A stretch of DNA of 64,000 bases from Spirochaeta isovalerica (GCF_014207565.1 NZ_JACHGJ010000001.1:310001-374000), one strand, 5' to 3'. Positions 26,177 to 36,645 are shown, counted from the first letter of the stretch. Notes: a model not told the origin generated them from the letters alone. Program-made: numbers and translations.

Positions 26177-27420
26177 AAATACTTATAACCGGTGGCGGAG
26201 GACGTGAACACGCCCTGGCAGTAAAGCTGGTGGAAAATCCTGAAGTGGAAACTATTTTCTGCGCTCCGGGAAACGGCGCAACGGCGCTTATGGCCAAATG
26301 CAGAAATATAGATGAAGGAACTCCTGAAGAACTCGCTTCCTTCGCTCTTCGTGAAGGCGTTGAACTGACTGTACCCGGAGCTGAGGATCTGTTGGTAGCG
26401 GGAATAGCTGATACTTTTAAGAAGAAAAATCTGAAAATTTTCGGTCCTCACAAAGCGGCCGCCATGCTGGAAGGAAGCAAGAGCTTTGCCAAAGACTTTA
26501 TGAAAAGGCACGGCATTAGAACAGCTGCCTATGAGACTTTCACTTCCTCTGAAAAGGCTCTTTCCTACGTGGAAACTGCTCCGCTGCCCGCTGTTGTCAA
26601 AGCAGATGGTCTTGCGGCAGGTAAAGGCGTTATCATCTGCGCGACCCGCGAAGAGGCTGTCAAAGCGGTTAAGGATATTATGGTGAATAATTGCTTCGGA
26701 GAAGCGGGAAATTCTGTCGTTATAGAAGAATTTCTGACAGGAGTTGAAGCTTCCATTCTGTCGGTATTTGACGGAAAGAAGATTACGCCTTTCATTTCAG
26801 CCAAAGATCATAAAAAAATCGGAGAAGGAGAGACGGGGCTCAACACTGGCGGAATGGGTGTAATAGCTCCCAATCCCTATGTGACTGATAAAATCTTCAA
26901 TGATTTCAGAGACAATATCATGCTTCCGACGGCAGCGGGGTTGATTGCCGATGATCTTTCTTTTTCCGGCATCATTTTCTTCGGACTCATGATAAATGAA
27001 AAAGGTGTCTATCTGCTTGAGTACAACCTGCGGATGGGAGATCCGGAAACTCAGGCAGTCCTCCCACTGCTCAAAACCGATCTTCTGGAGATCATCGATA
27101 AAGCTATGGACAAAGGTCTTTCGGAAGAAGATCTCGAATGGAGCGGGAACTGCTCCTGTGCCGTTGTTCAGGCTTCTGGTGGATATCCGCTGGAATATGC
27201 CAAAGGATATGAGATCTCCGGAATTAACAACGATGATATTGTCTATATCAGCGGTGCTCAGCTGAAAGATGGAAAGCTGCTGACTTCTGGAGGCCGGGTT
27301 CTGACAGTGGTCGGAATGGGGGCCGATGCGGAAAGCGCCAGAACCGAAGCTTATGGACTGATCGATAAAATCCACTTTACCGATCAATATTATCGAAAAG
27401 ATATTGGAACAAATCTCTAG
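26173..27420 (+). CDS. purD: Phosphoribosylamine-glycine ligase
   Basis: PurD ligates phosphoribosylamine and glycine with ATP. The 415-residue ATP-grasp protein starts KILITGGGGREHALA, has FGPHKAAAMLEGSKSFAK (about 95), VVKADGLAAGKGVIIC (about 137), INTGGMGVIAPNP-like NTGGMG (about 220) and EYNLRMGDPETQ (about 283). ATG 26173 overlaps the purN stop by four bases and has GGGAG upstream; earlier in-frame starts are not supported. It ends the operon, with a terminator 31 bases later. Confidence 0.96.
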   Translation: MKILITGGGGREHALAVKLVENPEVETIFCAPGNGATALMAKCRNIDEGTPEELASFALREGVELTVPGAEDLLVAGIADTFKKKNLKIFGPHKAAAMLEGSKSFAKDFMKRHGIRTAAYETFTSSEKALSYVETAPLPAVVKADGLAAGKGVIICATREEAVKAVKDIMVNNCFGEAGNSVVIEEFLTGVEASILSVFDGKKITPFISAKDHKKIGEGETGLNTGGMGVIAPNPYVTDKIFNDFRDNIMLPTAAGLIADDLSFSGIIFFGLMINEKGVYLLEYNLRMGDPETQAVLPLLKTDLLEIIDKAMDKGLSEEDLEWSGNCSCAVVQASGGYPLEYAKGYEISGINNDDIVYISGAQLKDGKLLTSGGRVLTVVGMGADAESARTEAYGLIDKIHFTDQYYRKDIGTNL

Positions 27421-27450
27421 TTCCTATAAAATGTCTTCAATTAAAAAATT

Positions 27451-27474
27451 GCTCCTTAATGGAGCTTTTTTTTT
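27451..27474 (+). terminator. Rho-independent terminator of the purine operon
   Basis: GCTCC (27451-27455) pairs with GGAGC (27461-27465) around TTAAT and is followed by nine T. A-rich sequence on the 5' side could extend the stem. Confidence 0.88.
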
Positions 27475-27513
27475 CTTCCGGTATGATAATGTGTTTATTA
27501 AAGGAGTTCAGTC

Positions 27514-30261
27514 ATGGATAGAAGTGCGAAAATCAGAGAATTGATGCAGGAGAAAATCCTCTTTCTCGACGGAGCCACCGGGACTATGCTCCAGTCTAAA
27601 AAGCTGAAGGAAGAGGATTTCAGGGGAGAGCGGTTTGCATCGCATAAAACGAACCTTTTCGGAAATAACGATATCCTGAATTTGACGAGACCCGATGTCA
27701 TAAGCGAACTCCATCTCTCATTCTTCAATGCCGGAGCGGATATTGTCGAAACAAATACCTTTAACGGAACAGCTCTTTCACAGGCCGATTACGGTACGCA
27801 GAATGCTGTTTACGATATTAACTTTCAGGGCGCCAGGATCGCCTCTGAAGCTCGGGACCAATTTGAAAAAGATAATCCCGGTTCAATCAAATTCGTAGCC
27901 GGTTCTGTAGGGCCCACATCAAAAACTCTTTCGCTTTCACCCAAAGTTGAAGATCCCGGATACCGCGCAGTAACCTATGATGAAGTGGAGCAGGCTTTTG
28001 TCACCCAGATTACCGGTCTTGTTGACGGGGGGAGTGATTTATTACTGATAGAAACGGTATTTGATACTCTTGTCTGCAAAGCGGCCATCAGCGCTGCTGA
28101 GAAGGTTTTCACCGATAAAGGAAAAAAACTCCCGATAATGATTTCGGGAACCATCAGCGACAGCAGCGGAAGGATTCTATCCGGTCAGACAGCTGAAGCT
28201 TTCTGGTATTCGGTGGCTCATGCCAAACCGCTGACGATCGGCCTCAACTGCGCTCTCGGTGCAAAGGATATGGAAGATCATCTGAAAGTTCTCTCGCGTA
28301 TTGCAGATTGCGGAGTCAGTACCCATCCCAACGCGGGGCTTCCCAATGAACTGGGGGATTATGACGACACCCCGGAAGTCATGGCTTCCTACATCGAGCG
28401 TTTTGCCAGAGGCGGACTGATCAATATCGTCGGGGGATGCTGCGGATCGACACCCGATCATATTCGTGCCATCGTCAAGGCGGCGGAAAGTTTCGCTCCG
28501 AGAAAAATTGAAAAAAAGAAGAGGCAGTCGGTCTTCTGCGGACTGGAACCGTGCATCATCGATGAAAATTCCCTGTTTGTTAATGTGGGAGAGCGGACCA
28601 ATGTAACGGGTTCAGCAAGATTTAAAAAACTCATTACCGAAGGAGTCTATGAGACAGCGCTCGATGTAGCCCGGAAACAGGTTGAAAACGGAGCTCAGAT
28701 TATCGATATCAATCTGGACGAGGCGATGCTTGATTCCGTAAAAGAAATGCGAACGTTCCTCAACCTTCTGGCTTCGGAACCGGATATCGCCAGAGTTCCC
28801 GTTATGGTTGATTCAAGCAACTGGGATGTACTCCATCAGGGACTCAAATGCCTTCAGGGAAAAAGCATTGTCAATTCCATCAGCCTGAAAGAAGGGGAGG
28901 AGACTTTTCTCGAAAGAGCCAGGATAATCCGCAGCTTCGGAGCGGCAACTGTCGTTATGGCTTTTGATGAGAAAGGGCAGGCCGATTCCCTGGTTCGAAA
29001 AGTGGAAATCTGCAAAAGAGCCTACAGGCTTCTTGTCGAAAAAGCGGACTTCCCTCCTGAAGATATTATTTTCGACCCCAATATCTTCGCCATCGCCACT
29101 GGTATGAAAGAACACGACAATTATGCTGTCGATTTTATCGAAGCTGTCAGGCAGATCAAAAAGGATTGTCCCGGGGCGTTGACAAGCGGTGGTCTGAGTA
29201 ACGTATCTTTCTCGTTCAGGGGAAACAATCCATTGCGAGAGGCCATTCACTCGGTTTTCCTCTTTCATGCCATAGAGGCGGGTCTTGATATGGCAATCGT
29301 CAATGCAGGGCAGTTGACGGTGTACGATGAAATCCCTGCCGATCTCCTCAGGATAGTCGAAGATGTCGTCCTCAATCGTGTCCCAGATGCCGCCGAGGTT
29401 CTTCTCGAGGCGGCTGGCGATTTCAAGGAATCGGCGGGTAAAGAGGAAAACACCCTCCAATGGCGTTCGGAATCTGTTGAAGAGAGACTGACTCATGCTC
29501 TGGTGAAAGGAATTACCGAGTTTATAGATAAGGATGTGGAGGAATGCCGACTGGCTTCAGCCAATCCGATTGATGTTATTGAAGGACCGCTTATGAGGGG
29601 CATGTCCCAGGTCGGCGATCTCTTCGGCAGCGGAAAGATGTTTCTGCCCCAGGTCGTTAAAAGCGCCAGGGTTATGAAAAAAGCGGTCTCCATACTCCTG
29701 CCTTATATAGAAGAAGAAAAAACCGGGGCGCAGGGATCAAGCCGGGGAAAAATCATTATGGCTACGGTCAAGGGAGATGTCCACGATATCGGTAAAAATA
29801 TCGTCGGCGTTGTCCTCCAGTGCAATAATTTCGAGGTAATCGATCTCGGCGTTATGGTTCCACAGCAGGATATTATTAAAGCAGCGATTGAACACAAAGC
29901 CGACATTATCGGGGTCAGCGGCTTGATAACGCCCAGTCTTGAGGAAATGCGTGTCCTGGCGGAAGATCTCGATGAAGCGGGCATGTCCCTCCCTCTTATG
30001 GTCGGTGGAGCGGCAACATCACCTATACACACAGCAGTCAAGCTCACTCCTTCCCGAACCGGAGGAGTCGTTATCCATTCCGGAGATGCATCCGACGCCG
30101 TTTACACGGCATCCATGCTGCGAAGTGATAAGGTCGAGTCGTTTTTACTTGAAAAAGCTGAATCCCAGGAAAGGGAAAGAGAAAAACACAGAAACAAAAG
30201 CGGAGATCAATCCGCAAAAATGCTTTCTTTTAAAGAGGCGCGCAAAAAAAGGATTCGCTGA
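27514..30261 (+). CDS. metH: Cobalamin-dependent methionine synthase, catalytic part (split MetH)
   Basis: This 915-residue protein holds three of the four MetH modules. A homocysteine domain (about 1-320) has zinc ligands in GLNCALG and GGCCGS. The pterin/methyl-THF domain spans about 345-620 ([15 protein letters not shown]). A B12 cap and binding domain (about 650-890) has cobalt-ligand motif [11 protein letters not shown]. The AdoMet reactivation domain is missing and is encoded by the next gene, whose ATG overlaps this stop (TGATG) in the -1 frame. Seven A at 30244-30250 lie just before the junction. AAAGGAG precedes the ATG. Split MetH is known in Thermotoga. Confidence 0.95.
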   Translation: MDRSAKIRELMQEKILFLDGATGTMLQSKKLKEEDFRGERFASHKTNLFGNNDILNLTRPDVISELHLSFFNAGADIVETNTFNGTALSQADYGTQNAVYDINFQGARIASEARDQFEKDNPGSIKFVAGSVGPTSKTLSLSPKVEDPGYRAVTYDEVEQAFVTQITGLVDGGSDLLLIETVFDTLVCKAAISAAEKVFTDKGKKLPIMISGTISDSSGRILSGQTAEAFWYSVAHAKPLTIGLNCALGAKDMEDHLKVLSRIADCGVSTHPNAGLPNELGDYDDTPEVMASYIERFARGGLINIVGGCCGSTPDHIRAIVKAAESFAPRKIEKKKRQSVFCGLEPCIIDENSLFVNVGERTNVTGSARFKKLITEGVYETALDVARKQVENGAQIIDINLDEAMLDSVKEMRTFLNLLASEPDIARVPVMVDSSNWDVLHQGLKCLQGKSIVNSISLKEGEETFLERARIIRSFGAATVVMAFDEKGQADSLVRKVEICKRAYRLLVEKADFPPEDIIFDPNIFAIATGMKEHDNYAVDFIEAVRQIKKDCPGALTSGGLSNVSFSFRGNNPLREAIHSVFLFHAIEAGLDMAIVNAGQLTVYDEIPADLLRIVEDVVLNRVPDAAEVLLEAAGDFKESAGKEENTLQWRSESVEERLTHALVKGITEFIDKDVEECRLASANPIDVIEGPLMRGMSQVGDLFGSGKMFLPQVVKSARVMKKAVSILLPYIEEEKTGAQGSSRGKIIMATVKGDVHDIGKNIVGVVLQCNNFEVIDLGVMVPQQDIIKAAIEHKADIIGVSGLITPSLEEMRVLAEDLDEAGMSLPLMVGGAATSPIHTAVKLTPSRTGGVVIHSGDASDAVYTASMLRSDKVESFLLEKAESQEREREKHRNKSGDQSAKMLSFKEARKKRIR

Positions 30262-31160
30262 TGAACTTACCTGTTAAAACCGGACTGACTATATTGAAAA
30301 ATCTTCCTTTGGAAGAAGTCGTAAAAATGATCGACTGGAAAATGTACCTTGTCACATGGGACTTCAGAACGAACGAAGCCCGGATGTCAAAGGAGGCCGA
30401 TGAGCTCCTGCGGGACAGTCGTATACTTCTGGACCGGGTTGTCAAGGAAAGCCTACTTTCCATAGACGGAGCCGTCAGGATCGAAAAGGCCCGAACGGTC
30501 GATTATGATGATATCCTTCTCTATGATGATAAAGAAGCGCCGATTATGGTACTTCCCATGCTGCGCCGTCAGATTCCCAGAATGGGACATTGCCCCTCTC
30601 TGGCTGATTACATAGTTTCAGAAGATAATGAGCCCTCAGAGCCGGGTCTCGATGATTACATGGGCTTTTTCGCCGTCACGTCTTCGAAAAACCTGGAAGA
30701 AGCTCTGAAGCTTTTTCCGGAAGATGATCTCTACAGTCCTCTGCTGCTCAAGTCTCTTGCCGACCGTCTGGCCGAAGCCGGAGCGGAGTACATCCATTCA
30801 AAAGTAAGACGTGAGATCTGGGGATATGAAAAGGGCAGAGAATTATCTCCCGATGAAATGCTGAAAGAAGCCTATCAGGGGATACGGCCTGCCCCCGGAT
30901 ATCCCTGTTGTCCCGATCATACGGGAAAGCAGGATATCTTCGATCTTCTCGAAGCAGAAAAGAATCTGGGAATAAGCTTGACCGAATCCTATATGATGCA
31001 GCCTGCCGCTTCCGTATGCGGTTATATCTTCGCTTCGGAAAAAGCCAAGTACTTTCCTGTAGGAAAAATCGGGGAGGATCAGCTTGAATCCTATGCCCTG
31101 CGGAAGGGGATGGATCAGAGGGAAATCCGCCGCTGGCTCTCTGTCAATCTCAATGACTGA
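30261..31160 (+). CDS. Stand-alone MetH AdoMet-reactivation domain
   Basis: The 299-residue protein corresponds to the C-terminal activation domain of MetH, which binds AdoMet and flavodoxin to re-methylate oxidised cobalamin. Landmarks are LPLEEVVKMIDWKMY near residue 15, LADRLAEAGAEYIH near 172, the AdoMet-binding RPAPGYPCCPDHTGK near 210 and PAASVCGYIF near 248. It overlaps metH by one base and is translationally coupled. An extra base in the seven-A run upstream would fuse the two frames, so frameshifting, slippage or sequence error must be considered. Confidence 0.92.
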   Translation: MNLPVKTGLTILKNLPLEEVVKMIDWKMYLVTWDFRTNEARMSKEADELLRDSRILLDRVVKESLLSIDGAVRIEKARTVDYDDILLYDDKEAPIMVLPMLRRQIPRMGHCPSLADYIVSEDNEPSEPGLDDYMGFFAVTSSKNLEEALKLFPEDDLYSPLLLKSLADRLAEAGAEYIHSKVRREIWGYEKGRELSPDEMLKEAYQGIRPAPGYPCCPDHTGKQDIFDLLEAEKNLGISLTESYMMQPAASVCGYIFASEKAKYFPVGKIGEDQLESYALRKGMDQREIRRWLSVNLND

Positions 31161-31236
31161 AATAGATATAGACTATGTATGACAATTGCGTTATCTTAAA
31201 GCAAACAAAAATTATTACGCGGAAAAGGTGAAAAAT

Positions 31237-32142
31237 ATGAGTGAAAAACTATGGTCACAGAGACAGAGCGCTCAGTGGAAAAAGAATGTGGGGCTCGCCG
31301 AAATGCTCAAAGGCGGCGTCATCATGGATGTCGTCAATGCCGAGCAGGCAAAGATTGCCGAAAACGCCGGTGCGGCTGCAGTCATGGCTCTTGAGAGAGT
31401 TCCCGCCGATATAAGAAAAGACGGCGGCGTTGCCAGAATGTCCGATCCGAAAATGATAAAGGAAATCCAGGAAGCCGTCAGCATTCCCGTCATGGCTAAA
31501 GCCAGAATCGGTCACTTTGTTGAAGCCAAAATTCTGGAAGCCCTTGAGATCGACTTCATTGATGAAAGTGAGGTTCTTACCCCTGCTGATGATCAGTACC
31601 ATATATATAAACACGATTTTCAGGTTCCCTTTGTCTGCGGCTGCCGGAATCTCGGCGAAGCTCTGAGAAGAATCGGCGAAGGAGCCGCTATGATCAGAAC
31701 TAAAGGAGAAGCCGGAACGGGAGATGTTATCGAGGCGGTACGCCATATGAGAACCCTCAAGGACGGAATCCGCAAAATACAGAATATGCCCAATGATCAG
31801 CTTATGACAGAAGCACGCGATCTCGGCGCTCCTTTTGAGCTCCTTCTCGAGATCAAGGAAACGGGAAAGCTCCCCGTACCGAACTTTTCCGCCGGCGGAG
31901 TGGCAACTCCGGCTGATGCCGCTCTGATGATGCAGCTTGGAGCGGAATCGGTATTTGTCGGTTCGGGAATCTTCAAGTCCGATGATCCCGCAAAACGGGC
32001 TAAAGCTATCGTGGAAGCGGTAACCTATTACAACGACTACAAGAAACTGGCAGAAATTTCCGAAGATCTCGGTGCTCCCATGGTTGGAATTAACTGCGAT
32101 CATCTGATCGATAACGAAAAATTTGCCGGAAGAGGCTGGTAA
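31237..32142 (+). CDS. pdxS: Pyridoxal 5'-phosphate synthase, synthase subunit
   Basis: PdxS builds PLP from ribose 5-phosphate, glyceraldehyde 3-phosphate and ammonia supplied by PdxT. The 301-residue protein has [14 protein letters not shown] (about residue 26), GGVARMSDP, the active-site [14 protein letters not shown] (about 80), [14 protein letters not shown] and [23 protein letters not shown] 31237 has AAGGTG six bases upstream; the upstream in-frame extension is not conserved. pdxT follows immediately. Confidence 0.96.
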   Translation: MSEKLWSQRQSAQWKKNVGLAEMLKGGVIMDVVNAEQAKIAENAGAAAVMALERVPADIRKDGGVARMSDPKMIKEIQEAVSIPVMAKARIGHFVEAKILEALEIDFIDESEVLTPADDQYHIYKHDFQVPFVCGCRNLGEALRRIGEGAAMIRTKGEAGTGDVIEAVRHMRTLKDGIRKIQNMPNDQLMTEARDLGAPFELLLEIKETGKLPVPNFSAGGVATPADAALMMQLGAESVFVGSGIFKSDDPAKRAKAIVEAVTYYNDYKKLAEISEDLGAPMVGINCDHLIDNEKFAGRGW

Positions 32143-32724
32143 TTGGCTGGTTTGACAATAGGTGTTCTGACTCTCCAGGGTGGTTTTGACAAACATATGC
32201 AGACCCTGGAAAAGCTGGGGGTTAATCCTGTCAAAGTTCGGGAAGCCGGAGAGCTGAATGCCATTGACGGTCTTATCATTCCCGGAGGTGAGAGTACGAC
32301 GATCATACGTCTGCTCAGAAACTTCGGGATTTATGATCGGCTAAGAGAAAAAATATTGCAGGGATTGCCTGTCTTCGGGACCTGTGCCGGAATGATTCTT
32401 CTATCCCGTGGAATCGATTCCCATCCCGAACAGGAGACTCTGGGCCTGATGGATTACCGTGTCTCACGCAATGATTACGGCCGTCAGATCGATAGTTTCG
32501 ATGCAAAATTGATAATTAAAGGACTGGGAGATGATCCTGTGCCGGCTGTTTTTATCAGAGCGCCCAGGATTACCGAAATCGGATCCACTGCCGAAGTGCT
32601 TTCCGAGTATGAAGATTCCCCCGTTCTGGTCCGTCAGGGCCATATGCTGGCAGCCAGTTTCCATCCGGAACTGACAGAAGATATCAGAGTCCATAAACTG
32701 TTTCTATCTATGATAGAAGGCTAG
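32143..32724 (+). CDS. pdxT: Pyridoxal 5'-phosphate synthase, glutaminase subunit
   Basis: PdxT releases ammonia from glutamine for PdxS. The 193-residue class I glutaminase has LTLQGGFDKH at the N-terminus (QGG normally followed by F), PGGESTT (about 48), the nucleophile in VFGTCAGMILL (about 79) and the His-Glu pair in AASFHPEL (about 173). The start is TTG 32143, the base directly after the pdxS stop, with GAGG about ten bases upstream. A terminator follows. Confidence 0.95.
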   Translation: MAGLTIGVLTLQGGFDKHMQTLEKLGVNPVKVREAGELNAIDGLIIPGGESTTIIRLLRNFGIYDRLREKILQGLPVFGTCAGMILLSRGIDSHPEQETLGLMDYRVSRNDYGRQIDSFDAKLIIKGLGDDPVPAVFIRAPRITEIGSTAEVLSEYEDSPVLVRQGHMLAASFHPELTEDIRVHKLFLSMIEG

Positions 32725-32727
32725 ATA

Positions 32728-32756
32728 AGATCCGCTCACCGCAGCGGATCTCTTTT
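32728..32756 (+). terminator. Rho-independent terminator after pdxT
   Basis: AGATCCGCT (32728-32736) pairs perfectly with AGCGGATCT (32743-32751) around CACCGC and is followed by CTTTT. It separates pdxST from the DUF3754 gene. Confidence 0.88.
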
Positions 32757-32769
32757 ATAAAAGGGTTAA

Positions 32770-33984
32770 ATGATGAACGGTGCAAGAGAGAGAAGAAGAT
32801 ATATTCCCTGCCGGAAAAGAGATATAATCGATCTTCTTATGAGGGACATGGATGATAAAGAATCCTTTTCCCGGTTCAGTACCATACTCGCAAGCATATT
32901 TCACTTTCAGTTCCACAGAGATCTGGAAACTCTTAAAGATGTTTATTATCCAATAAATCCCGATATTCCCTCTTTCGAAAAAAGTGATTCTGATAGCGTG
33001 AATCATGCCAATCGTATACTAATGGAAACTTTGAGAAAAGTTCTCGATAAAGCCAATTACGATCCGGTTACATCCGAACAGATAAAAGAAGCTTATGAAA
33101 ATACAGCTGCCGTAGGTTTTTCACTGGATATTCAAATGGACAACTACAGTTTCCTGGAAGTATACGCCAGAGGAAGACGAAAAGATCTGATTACAGCTAA
33201 AAAATGGCTCGGACTGAAAAAAATTATCAGTGAACACATCATTCTGGAAAGGGTTTTACTGGCAGTCAGGATGAAAGAAGGAGTTCCGTCGGAAATTCCG
33301 GAAGGAAAAACCATTATCAAGTTATTCAAGGATGTTCCCCTGGAAGATCTCGAGATTCTCTTTCCCAATTCTAAAGTCGTAATGAGTCTGAAAGATAAAC
33401 TGATGCTGGCTGTTCCGGCTATTGCCGGAGGCGTTCCTCTTATCATCAGCAAAGTTGTTCCGGCTTTGATTGTCATCTTTGCCGTACTCGGTGCATATCT
33501 GGGATATAAAGGAACTGTAGAAGAAGATCATCTTAAACAAGCTGTAGCCGCCTTATCAGCTATGGGGGCCCTGGGTGGTTATATTGTCAAACAGATCAGC
33601 AAATATAAGACGAGAAAATTTCAGTTCCAGAAAGAACTGAGCGATAACCTCTATTTCCGGAACCTTGTTAATAATGCCGGTGTATTTCATTCCCTTATCG
33701 ATTCCGCTGAAGAAGAGGAAGTCAAAGAGGCTTTGCTTGCCTACGTTTTTCTTTCCCGGTCCGAAAAGCCTATCTGTGAAGCTGAACTGGATTCGGAAAT
33801 CGAAAAATGGTTGAAGGAAAATTTAAAACAGGATATTGATTTTGAATGTCCCGATGCCCTGGCTAAACTTGAAAAACTGGAATTGCTCCGCAAGGATCAA
33901 GATGGCAGATTATCGGTCGTTTCCTATTTTGAAGCATTGAGAAAACTTGATTATCAATGGGATAACTATTTTAAATACAATTAG
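32770..33984 (+). CDS. DUF3754 (TMEM143-like) membrane protein
   Basis: The 404-residue protein resembles the DUF3754/TMEM143 family: a soluble N-terminal half with RRYIPCRKRDIIDLL, a central DVPLEDLEILFPNSKVVMSLKDKL, then two membrane segments (about residues 215-245 and 253-272) and a C-terminal winged-helix-like region. Function is unknown in the family. Two ATGs are adjacent (32770, 32773) behind AAGGG; either could be used. The antiporter gene follows by 17 bases, so a shared transcript and a membrane-linked role are likely. Confidence 0.75.
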   Translation: MMNGARERRRYIPCRKRDIIDLLMRDMDDKESFSRFSTILASIFHFQFHRDLETLKDVYYPINPDIPSFEKSDSDSVNHANRILMETLRKVLDKANYDPVTSEQIKEAYENTAAVGFSLDIQMDNYSFLEVYARGRRKDLITAKKWLGLKKIISEHIILERVLLAVRMKEGVPSEIPEGKTIIKLFKDVPLEDLEILFPNSKVVMSLKDKLMLAVPAIAGGVPLIISKVVPALIVIFAVLGAYLGYKGTVEEDHLKQAVAALSAMGALGGYIVKQISKYKTRKFQFQKELSDNLYFRNLVNNAGVFHSLIDSAEEEEVKEALLAYVFLSRSEKPICEAELDSEIEKWLKENLKQDIDFECPDALAKLEKLELLRKDQDGRLSVVSYFEALRKLDYQWDNYFKYN

Positions 33985-34001
33985 GCAATATGGGGTCCTG
34001 A

Positions 34002-36155
34002 ATGAATAAAATCAAACTAATCATAATAATTTCATCTATCATGCTTATTTCTCCGCTTGCTGCCGAAGCGGGTGAATCGGCGGAACTGACCCATGCCATG
34101 ACCAGTCTGGTTTTCCAGCTTGGACTGATTATTTTTGCTGCGCGGCTCGGCGGGAAATTATTCAGGAAACTTAAACTCCCGGTGGTTCTGGGAGAGCTTG
34201 TCATCGGTATTCTCATCGGCCCTTATCTGCTCGGAGGTATTCCTCTTCCCGGATTTGCCGAAGGACTTTTCCCTCTGGTTGCCGATCAGTCTATACCTGT
34301 TTCCCGGGAACTATACGGATTCAGTACCATTGCATCCATCATACTTCTTTTTATTGCCGGTCTGGAGACTGACCTTTCTCTTTTTCTGAGATACAGTCTG
34401 AAGGGGTCAATAATCGGGCTGGGCGGAATCGTTCTTCCCTTTATACTGGGAAGTTCCGTGGGAATGTTTTTCCTTCACAAACCTTTTATGGATTCGCAGG
34501 TTCTGATGCTGGGACTCATCGGAGTGGCAACTTCTGTGGGGATCTCCGCAAGAATCCTTTCCGAACAGAGGAAAATGGATTCACCGGAAGGTGTGACTAT
34601 ACTGGCTGCGGCCGTTATAGATGATGTTGTGGGTATAATTCTACTGGCTATCGTCCTCGGAGTTATCTCGATCGTTTCAGACGGGCACGGAGGCTCTCTC
34701 CCCTGGGGAGACATAGCTCTGATTGCGGCTAAAGCCATAGCAGTCTGGCTTGGCTTTACAGCGGTTGGCCTTGTTTTCGCCCGGCACATAAGCCGTTTTC
34801 TCAAGTCGTTCCGTAGCGTAACTGTTTTTTCCATTCTTTCCCTGGGGTTAGCTTTAATTCTTTCAGGCATATTTGAGCAGGCCGGCCTGGCTATGATAAT
34901 CGGAGCTTATGTTATGGGACTGACTCTGTCAAAAACAGACATCAGCTTTGTCATTCAGGAACATCTCCATTCCCTCCATGAGTTTTTTGTACCCATTTTC
35001 TTTACCGTTATGGGTATGCTTGTAAATGTTAATGCTCTCCTGTCATGGGAAGTTATTATAATAGGTCTTATTTACTCTGCGGCTTCTATTGGGGGAAAAA
35101 TAATCGGAGGCGGTATCCCTTCGCTTTTTCTGCATTTCAATAAAACAGGTGCTCTGAGGATCGGTCTGGGGCTCGTCCCCAGAGGCGAAGTGGCTCTTAT
35201 CATAGCCGGGATCGGCCTCTCAACTGGTTACCTCAGTGAGGAAATGTTCGGAGTGGCTGTTCTCATGGTGTTAATGACCATCCTGATTGCCCCTCCCTTA
35301 CTTGAGAAAGCTCTTAAAAGAGAAACGCGAGGTACAAGGGATGAGCTTGCCGACAGCAATCTGACGACGACTGTTTTTGATTATCCTTCTCAGGAAATGA
35401 CAGATTTCCTTATTACGAAAATTCTTCTGGAGATGAAAGAAGAGGGATTCTACATTCATTCCATGGAAGCAGGAGAACGGATATACCAGATGAGGAAAGA
35501 GGAAATATTTTTAACAATGACCGTTTCGGAGAATGCTCTTTCCATAACATCTCAGGTTTCGGAAGTCGGTTTTGTAAAAACACTCGTTTACGAATCTTTG
35601 TTAAAGCTTCATGAAACGGTCAACAAGCTGAAAAATACATCCAAACCCGAATCATTGCAAAAAGATTTGTCCGAAGAAACGGAAGCTGCTGCATTCGACC
35701 TTTTCAAGTACATTGATTCTTCCTGCCTCACATATAATCTGAAAAGTACCGAAAAAGAAAAAATCATCAACGAACTGATAGATATCCTCATAAAGGCCGG
35801 CAAACTGAGGGATCCCGAAGAATGCAGAAAAGCTGTTTTTGAAAGGGAAGCGACGATGAGCACGGGAATGCAGCACGGCATAGCGCTTCCCCATGGAAAA
35901 AGTACAGGTGTTGATTCGTTGTGTGCCGCTGTCGGAATCAGTAGAAAAGGGGTGGACTTCGGTTCAATAGATGGAGAACCCAGTCATATATTCATATTGA
36001 TAATTTCTCCGAAAAATACTTCGGGACCGCATATTCAATTTCTCTCGTCGATCAGTGCTATTCTCAACAACCCGGAGGCCAGGAATGCCCTTTCCCGATC
36101 CGGATCGAGAAAGGAACTCATGGCCAATCTCAAAACTTATTCGTCAAGAAAATAA
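34002..36155 (+). CDS. Kef-type cation/proton antiporter fused to a PTS EIIA-like domain
   Basis: The 717-residue protein has a possible signal sequence, then a CPA2 antiporter domain of about twelve membrane segments (about residues 27-435; LPVVLGELVIGILIGPYLLGG, LGLVPRGEVALIIAGIGL). A linker follows, then a C-terminal PTS EIIA type 2 (PtsN-like) domain (about 570-710) with the phospho-histidine motif GIALPHGKS. EIIA-Ntr regulates potassium transport in other bacteria, so the fusion suggests phosphorylation-dependent gating. GGGG precedes the ATG. It converges on a marR gene with no gap. The transported ion is not determined. Confidence 0.88.
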   Translation: MNKIKLIIIISSIMLISPLAAEAGESAELTHAMTSLVFQLGLIIFAARLGGKLFRKLKLPVVLGELVIGILIGPYLLGGIPLPGFAEGLFPLVADQSIPVSRELYGFSTIASIILLFIAGLETDLSLFLRYSLKGSIIGLGGIVLPFILGSSVGMFFLHKPFMDSQVLMLGLIGVATSVGISARILSEQRKMDSPEGVTILAAAVIDDVVGIILLAIVLGVISIVSDGHGGSLPWGDIALIAAKAIAVWLGFTAVGLVFARHISRFLKSFRSVTVFSILSLGLALILSGIFEQAGLAMIIGAYVMGLTLSKTDISFVIQEHLHSLHEFFVPIFFTVMGMLVNVNALLSWEVIIIGLIYSAASIGGKIIGGGIPSLFLHFNKTGALRIGLGLVPRGEVALIIAGIGLSTGYLSEEMFGVAVLMVLMTILIAPPLLEKALKRETRGTRDELADSNLTTTVFDYPSQEMTDFLITKILLEMKEEGFYIHSMEAGERIYQMRKEEIFLTMTVSENALSITSQVSEVGFVKTLVYESLLKLHETVNKLKNTSKPESLQKDLSEETEAAAFDLFKYIDSSCLTYNLKSTEKEKIINELIDILIKAGKLRDPEECRKAVFEREATMSTGMQHGIALPHGKSTGVDSLCAAVGISRKGVDFGSIDGEPSHIFILIISPKNTSGPHIQFLSSISAILNNPEARNALSRSGSRKELMANLKTYSSRK

Positions 36156-36596
36156 TCAATCGGGAAATTTCCCTGCAATTTTGTAGATGAAGCTGATGGA
36201 TTCAATGAATTTCTTTTTTTCTTCTTTAGATACAGCAGATAGCTTACGGTTAATATTTTCATTAATCTCCGAAATGGCTTCTTCGTAGATTTTCATTCCG
36301 GAATCAGTCAGATGTATACTGACTTTTCGACGGTCATCGGTATGTCGCTCACATAGTACATAGCCGAGTTTCGTCAGAGAATCGATTATAATAGAAAGAT
36401 TCCCTTTGGTTATGCCCATGCGTTTCCAGATTTCCGTCATATGGGAACCGTTAAAAGTACCAATGACGATAATCGTTTTATGCTGGGTCTTATTGAGTTT
36501 GTACTGCTCGTAAACTCCCTGGAACTCCTTAAAGAAAAAATTGTCCAGCATGGGAAGTATTTCGATGAAAATTCTTGTCAATTCCTGTTCTTTCAT
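36156..36596 (-). CDS. MarR family transcriptional regulator
   Basis: The 146-residue winged-helix protein has the recognition region MTEIWKRMGITKGNLSIIIDSLTKLGYV (about 53-80) and the wing DDRRKVSIHLTDSG (about 87-100), both typical of MarR. MarR proteins usually bind palindromes at their own promoter and respond to small molecules. A 22-base inverted repeat at 36624-36645 sits in the divergent region shared with the adenosyltransferase gene. AAGGG lies about ten bases before the ATG. The last base abuts the antiporter gene. Confidence 0.88.
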   Translation of the reverse strand: MKEQELTRIFIEILPMLDNFFFKEFQGVYEQYKLNKTQHKTIIVIGTFNGSHMTEIWKRMGITKGNLSIIIDSLTKLGYVLCERHTDDRRKVSIHLTDSGMKIYEEAISEINENINRKLSAVSKEEKKKFIESISFIYKIAGKFPD

Positions 36597-36623
36597 ATCT
36601 AATAACCCTTGTTATTTCTATTT

Positions 36624-36645
36624 TAATTTATTTGATTATAAATTA
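36624..36645. promoter_or_regulatory. Palindromic operator candidate for the MarR regulator
   Basis: TAATTTAT (36624-36631) and ATAAATTA (36638-36645) form a perfect 8-bp inverted repeat with a six-base spacer. It lies in the AT-rich divergent region between marR and the adenosyltransferase gene, a classic position for autoregulation. Confidence 0.55.

Noticed and set aside
31255-32196. Open frame of 313 codons opposite pdxS
   Set aside because: Antisense shadow of a highly conserved gene, no supporting start signal.
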